DNA of 64,000 nucleotides from Pezicula radicicola (taxonomy: Eukaryota; Ascomycota; Leotiomycetes; Helotiales; Dermateaceae), in assembly GCA_003008705.1 (NCBI GenBank), contig PDUO01000029.1, positions 11,321 to 75,320 of the forward strand, in the 5' to 3' direction. Shown in pieces: positions 59,533 through 64,000 of this stretch. The notes under the pieces were generated by a model that was not told where the DNA came from, did no database searches, and saw only the letters and a list, made by a program, of their open reading frames with translations. Numbering within the stretch: the stretch's first letter is position 1; each line of letters opens with the position of its first letter. Both the position numbers and the translations under genes were made by a program.

Positions 59533-60934
59533 CTATATATCGCTGTCTTTATGTTTCGTGAAACCAACCACTGCCTCCTTGACTTTGCTATAGACAGCTT
59601 CGGAAGGTCCATCGGTATCAACCTGCAGATAGTATTAGATCGTTCTGCGTTAAGATTTTGGTTCCAATGTACCGCTTTGAAGTAGCCCTCGGTAGCACTA
59701 AGGTGTTCCTCTAATTCTTTCATGTCTCGAGTTGCTGCAGCGTACTTCTTATCAGAGATTCCCGCGGGTTTTACTGGACATTTCAATAGCAGAGTGTACG
59801 TGTTCTTTTGCACCTACTATAATATTAGTATAGTCAAGCTAGAGGTCAGTAAAGACCCACCTGTCGTTGAAATCCTATCAACTGCTGCATGCTGTCTGGA
59901 AATCCAACCACGGTGACCCAGTTCTTTCCTCCATCGGCGGCTTCCTTGATTTTCTCTTCAAGTAAGCTGACTACTAAAACTGTGGGAGCACGGACAGAAT
60001 TCTCGATGCACTCGGCTAGAAATTCTTGGTGAAGATAAGTCTGGTCTTTGGACTTGTCCTGAATAACATCTTCTACATCAATGATCTGGAAATCGGTGTT
60101 TTTGGCAAGAAGCTCTGCTTGCAACTTTTCTCCAGAGCCTGGAACGCCTGCATTGTTTGTTAGTAGTACGATGCGTGGAGTCTTGTAATTGTGCCGAGGA
60201 ATCACATACCAATGAGGAAAATGAGAGGCAGGTTCTGTTTTCGATTCGCAAAATGAGCTTGACGTTCGAGGGTCAGTAATCTCAGATCTTCTTTGCCTTT
60301 AACAGACAGAATTTTAGCGGCATTGTAAGGCCCCTGAAATTCATCCAGGTCTTTCTCGCCGTAAGTTTGCTGCTCGTAGTCGTGGGCTTGGATCATGCAT
60401 TCAAATTTATCTACCTCATGCATCCATTTTGCTTCTGGGGTCTCGCCCGCCTCGAACTCGACCCAAAGATCCATTAATTCCTGTCCCAGTTCGGGATTGA
60501 CCTTCTTCAACAAACTCTGAATATACTTGAAGCCGAATTCTTCTAGCTTGAATTTCTCCTCTAGCAATCTGTTAGACTTGTGATGATGCGACACGATTCA
60601 ATCTAGCGGTACTTACCTTTGGAAACGCCGTCGTGTGGGGTCAGGTCTCCTGCGAGGGCCTCTCCCATGTCGTGAGTTATGGCGAGCTTGATGCATTTGT
60701 CGCGGTCTAACCCCTTCTAGAATCGATGTTAGTCTGGCGATAACAGCATAGTAACGACGATGGACATACCGATGCGGTCATGGCTATGAGCGCCATGCGA
60801 TACATATGTGAAGCTACACTCTCAGGATGATCAATCGTTCGCAACCATCCGGTGCGGGGCAGGTGCTTCAAAACATCCATCAGATGGAGGTAAGGTAAGG
60901 TCGTGTTATGGAGTTCAGCCTGGAGAGAAGCCAT
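59533..60934 (-). CDS. HD-domain 5'-deoxynucleotidase fused to a degenerate NMP-kinase-like domain
   Basis: Exons: complement of 60770-60934, 60617-60716, 60210-60560, 59861-60147, 59673-59813 and 59533-59622, 377 residues. The N-terminal ~200 residues are an HDDC2/YfbR-type metal-dependent nucleotidase: [40 protein letters not shown] (His70-Asp71), [13 protein letters not shown] and [18 protein letters not shown]. This family dephosphorylates deoxynucleoside monophosphates in the cytosol. From ~residue 200 a P-loop fold begins ([18 protein letters not shown]), with [18 protein letters not shown] and [20 protein letters not shown], matching the order of UMP/CMP-kinase elements. The Walker A Lys is displaced by Glu and GFPR has become GFPD, so kinase activity is doubtful. 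The promoter side carries GGAGGT repeats. Confidence 0.85.
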
Positions 60935-61589
60935 GATGCCGGAAGTTGTTGGTTCAGGGGAAGGTTTTCTTCTTCTTCTTGGGACTGACTGAATAGGGAT
61001 TTTTGGGGGATATTGAGAGTGAAGGGGAAGATGGAGGTCCAGGTGGATATGGAGGTGGAGGTGGAGGTGGAGGTGGGTTCAGCCTAAGATTGAGATGAAG
61101 GTTGAAGTTGAAAGGTCATGGTCAGAGATCTTATCTGTTGGCGACGATAACCGAACAGCCCTCTTAATTCTGTCATTCAATCGCTGCCCAATACCACGGA
61201 GGCATTGCGGCTACCCGCTTATGGTACGCATACCCCCATATGCTGCAGTACGAAAGTACAAGGGGCGCTAAAAATCGCACATCTGCAGGATCCTTATACT
61301 GACTACTACGCCACCACCATCCTCGATCCCATCCGGGGGCCCGGCGCATCGCATCGCATGGGTGAACAGAACAGGTGGATTTGGATGTATGCACAGTATG
61401 GGGATGGCTTGGATGGGTTGTATGGGTTGGGTGCGTGGCTGTGACAGAGACATGCGGCTCCGTCATCATCTTCCCTCTTCTCGTTCTTCTTCTGCATTGT
61501 TCTTCTACGTCGCTCCAGGTCTCCACACGGGGGTGGGATTGACCCTGCTTTGTTTGGTGATACCTTCACGTTTCTCCTCTGCGCACCTA
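60935..61589. other. Promoter region with GGAGGT microsatellite
   Basis: A GGAGGT/GGTGGA repeat occupies about 61030-61077, just upstream of the HD-domain gene. Overlapping open frames on both strands at 61173-61569 are low complexity (His/Pro-rich on the minus strand) and not convincing. Confidence 0.5.
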
Positions 61590-62115
61590 GTAATCACCTT
61601 TACTAATCTCTTCAGTACTCTTTTAATAATAAACGTTAAAACGATATTTAGTGTCGCATATAAATATATCGTCAATCTAAGCGGCGTCTCTATATTCCTA
61701 GTCTGGGCCTTTATATCCTATATCTATATCCAATTCTACTCTACCTAGAAATATTAAGGTTATTCTATCTCCGAATTACCATTTATTTTATTATCTATAT
61801 ACGATGTATTTCGAACTTGTAGCAAATATCTTCTTGGCTTTGATTTAGGGTTGGACTACTTGAAGTCCTTTTAATGTGAGGAATTTTGTTAATACTTATA
61901 TTTTACTTCCGCTTTTTCAGGTTATTTATAGGGGGTATAAGTTGGTTTATAAGATGAGGTTTTTAGGGGTTAAGGAGATTGATTTGTTGGAGGAGAGGAG
62001 GGATTTGGATTCTAGGGGGGTGGTAAGGGTTGATAAGGAGACTGTTTTCTTTTGGCTAAGAGAGAGGATTCGGGGGTGGTTAGGGGGAAGAAGAGTTTGT
62101 GAAGGAGGGTATTAA
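61590..62115 (+). pseudogene. Amino-acid permease relic, 3' part, stop-riddled
   Basis: The translation gives IVNLSGVSIFLVWAFISYIY, then SISELPF, followed by a later segment NTYILLPLFQVIYRGYKL and FLGVKEIDLLEERRDLD. These follow the order of the last helices of fungal amino-acid permeases (..LxGxSxFxxW.., ..ELPF.., ..Y..LPLF...GYK..., ..E.DL..). TAG and TAA codons interrupt around 61748-61760, at positions where CAG or CAA would fit. Sequence is AT-rich. The upstream two thirds are missing. C-to-T decay is likely. Confidence 0.55.
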
Positions 62116-63870
62116 GAAACTTCTAAATACCGGTTAATTTGAGAGTCTGCTGTGTTTGTTTCTGTATTCGCAGTACATGATGCAGATCTAGAACCTTCAT
62201 TCTCTTGAATAGTAAATATTTTCTAATAAAACGAGTCTTGAATAATCCCGAAATATCTTTCACTGCTTACAATCCTTTATTACCTAAAAGGTACCACATG
62301 TCTATAATTGAAAATATTTATTGCTTTAATGTATAAACACGCCTCACTTGATACGCCTCACTTGATAACCTTCAATTAGAAGAATTACAGGGAGCTACCT
62401 GTAGTAGTAGAGGTATTGCATTTTACGTTCTGCAAAGAGTAAAGAGAACTTAAGTATACGTTAATTGTGGTAGCTAAGCGAGGTCAAAAGGGGTAAATAT
62501 AGTTGCATAATTACACTGTTCGATAATCACTATACAATTATTCTAGACTTTATAGTCTAAAAGTAAAAGTAAGAAGTTATTATTAGGGTCTATCGACACA
62601 CATAGTCACAGAACCACGTAACAGCAGCCAGGGGTCGGAAATGACTAAGCGAGCATTCCCCCCTTTTCCTATGTAAGCCCAGCTCGCTACAGAAGTATTT
62701 TCGCTCTCGTAATTTCTCACTCGAGGAGAAGGCCATGTATATATAAGTGCATAATAATAGCAAAGACGTAAACTAAGGAGATGATGTATCGTTACTCAAT
62801 TAGTCCTCGAAGTCCACCTTCCCAAAAGATACTTGGTTCCTAAAATATCCCTTTCTTGTTTTCAATCTAGGCTTAACCAATGTAGAGCACTCCTGAAATC
62901 CAAAAGGGATTCCGTTTGCGTACTTCTACGCAAGCATTTTGTGCCAGAACCTCTCTCCCCTTCAATCAATCCACATTCCCGGTACGCGTACATATATCTC
63001 CGGCAGTTCGACCAAATTCCAGAAATCTCCCAAGTAATCATCCCATGGGTTCGAAATCCAAATATGCCAGTCTCCAGGCGATGGGCCGTATGTACACCCA
63101 TAGATCTAGAGGAAAATATAAGTCTTCTCATTATACACCCATAATCCAAAGACCTTCAGGCACGTCTCTTCAATTTTTGAAAACTTAACCGTCTCTGACT
63201 GACCATATAGCACTAGATTAACCCCAGCTCGCTCGAGCTCCTCAAGTCAGACTCTTAGCAACTTAGTTATACGCTTAGGAGTGTATTTATCTAAATCAAG
63301 ATATATCAAGGATCCTTCAATTAGCGTTAGGAGAGCAGATGTCTGCTCAAGCTGCGGCTTATTTCGAGGAAACAGCGGTAAAGGATAAGCACCGTTATCT
63401 AGAAGCTCCCTTAGCAATTCGAGTCATTCTGGAGCACGATTAGCTAAGCTGGAGACTTTAGTAGTCTTAAATTACCTTCCAAAGTTTGGGTATTCCCAAC
63501 CTGGAAATCAGGTGCCCAATCGTCAAAGAGCGTATTCCCAGACTTAGTAGGTATACGACCAGTAGCACGTGTCACTGCGTCGAAAAGCGTACCCTCTTCT
63601 GTATCACATTGGGCTACAGTAGGTGATGCCTTTTGAGATGGCAAGGCAGCTCTGACCAGATCAGGAGAACTCAGTGGATTTCGTGTTAGTCCGATAGCAA
63701 TTCGAACATTTGTTTCCAGTGTTGGATTGTCTCCCGAATTTTGTATACGGCCTTCAGGCACAAGAAGGCTTCCACAGAGCTAAAAAAAAAAAAAAAGTAA
63801 TAGAGCAAGTCATATGTCCCCCCAACCACGCATCCTTCGCAGCACCCCCCGAACCAGGAAACTCTCCAAA
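62116..63870. other. Mostly intergenic; possible exon 63444-63779
   Basis: 62200-62620 is AT-rich. On the minus strand, 63444-63779 is open for 111 codons directly after a strong polypyrimidine acceptor (15 T then AG at 63780-63781), translating from LCGSLLVPEGRIQNSG to a stop. It might be the last exon of the gene at the right edge, but the join I tried (donor GTTAGT near 63875) does not keep this frame. Confidence 0.35.
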
Positions 63871-64000
63871 CTAACTAGTATCAATACTCTCCAACTCAAG
63901 ACATCCCAACACCTCAAAAACACTCTCAAAAGCCTCATTAATCTGCTCCAAAGGCGCCGTAACAATTTCGAACAAGCGCTTTAACAAATCAGGCGCCGCC
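63871..64000 (-). CDS. 3' end of a gene running off the window (hypothetical)
   Basis: The minus-strand frame is open from the window edge to TAG at 63871-63873, encoding about 42 residues: PDLLKRLFEIVTAPLEQINE, then AFESVFEVLGCLELESIDTS. It looks like a helical, leucine-rich C-terminus as seen in some secreted fungal proteins. Too little is present to name the family. An intron starting GTTAGT at about 63875 would give an alternative ending. Confidence 0.45.
   Translation of the reverse strand, partial: AAPDLLKRLFEIVTAPLEQINEAFESVFEVLGCLELESIDTS

Noticed and set aside
61173..61569. His/Pro-rich minus-strand frames
   Set aside because: They arise from low-complexity sequence in the HD-gene promoter area and overlap in several frames at once.
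63040..63062. GGGTTCGAAATCC, resembling a tRNA T-loop
   Set aside because: No D-arm, anticodon arm or acceptor stem pairs at the right distance upstream.

Overview
The window reads as nuclear DNA of a filamentous ascomycete (Pezizomycotina). Most genes are broken by 50-100 bp GT-AG introns with GTAAGT/GTATGT-like donors, and the families are typical of this group: proteinase K-type subtilase, CALB-type lipase, GMC oxidoreductase, rhodopsin-fold membrane protein, and sugar and DHA1 transporters. Some gene-free stretches are AT-rich, with C-to-T decayed repeats that look like repeat-induced point mutation (RIP). Protein resemblance and gene-free AT blocks suggest Leotiomycetes (Helotiales), but that is inference. 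All exon coordinates below were derived by hand from splice consensus, frame continuity and family motifs.

Layout. 1-2280 is an almost G/C-free decayed repeat whose two ends carry a ~175 bp direct repeat. 2884-10250 holds APC10/DOC1, a small hypothetical gene, an SDR reductase, relics, and a lysine-rich hypothetical protein. 11071-25333 is metabolic and secretory: alpha-glucoside-type permease, GPI-anchored CALB lipase, a GMC oxidoreductase pseudogene (divergent from the lipase, with a MITE-like element between them), a secreted acid sphingomyelinase-like enzyme, and a duplicated-domain beta-hydroxyacid dehydrogenase. 26085-37030 holds a frame-broken sugar transporter, an orphan membrane protein, a DHA1 transporter, prefoldin subunit 4 and a GABA/amino-acid permease. 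38466-43560 holds a subtilase and a rhodopsin-like membrane protein. 43561-47297 is gene-poor. 47298-55458 holds a GNAT acetyltransferase, a TAP-like membrane-anchored alpha/beta hydrolase, a patatin relic and an intronless fusion of transposase-type HTH domains to a beta-lactamase-fold hydrolase. 57664-59016 is a decayed Tc1/mariner element with intact TA duplication. 59533-60934 is an HD nucleotidase fused to a degenerate NMP-kinase-like domain, followed by an amino-acid permease relic and a gene running off the right edge.

The intact genes combine housekeeping functions (APC10, prefoldin 4, HD nucleotidase) with uptake and extracellular digestion (two sugar porters, amino-acid permease, lipase, subtilase, sphingomyelinase). 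At least four genes are visibly broken by nonsense or frame damage. The most unusual intact locus is the HTH/beta-lactamase fusion at 53551-55458.
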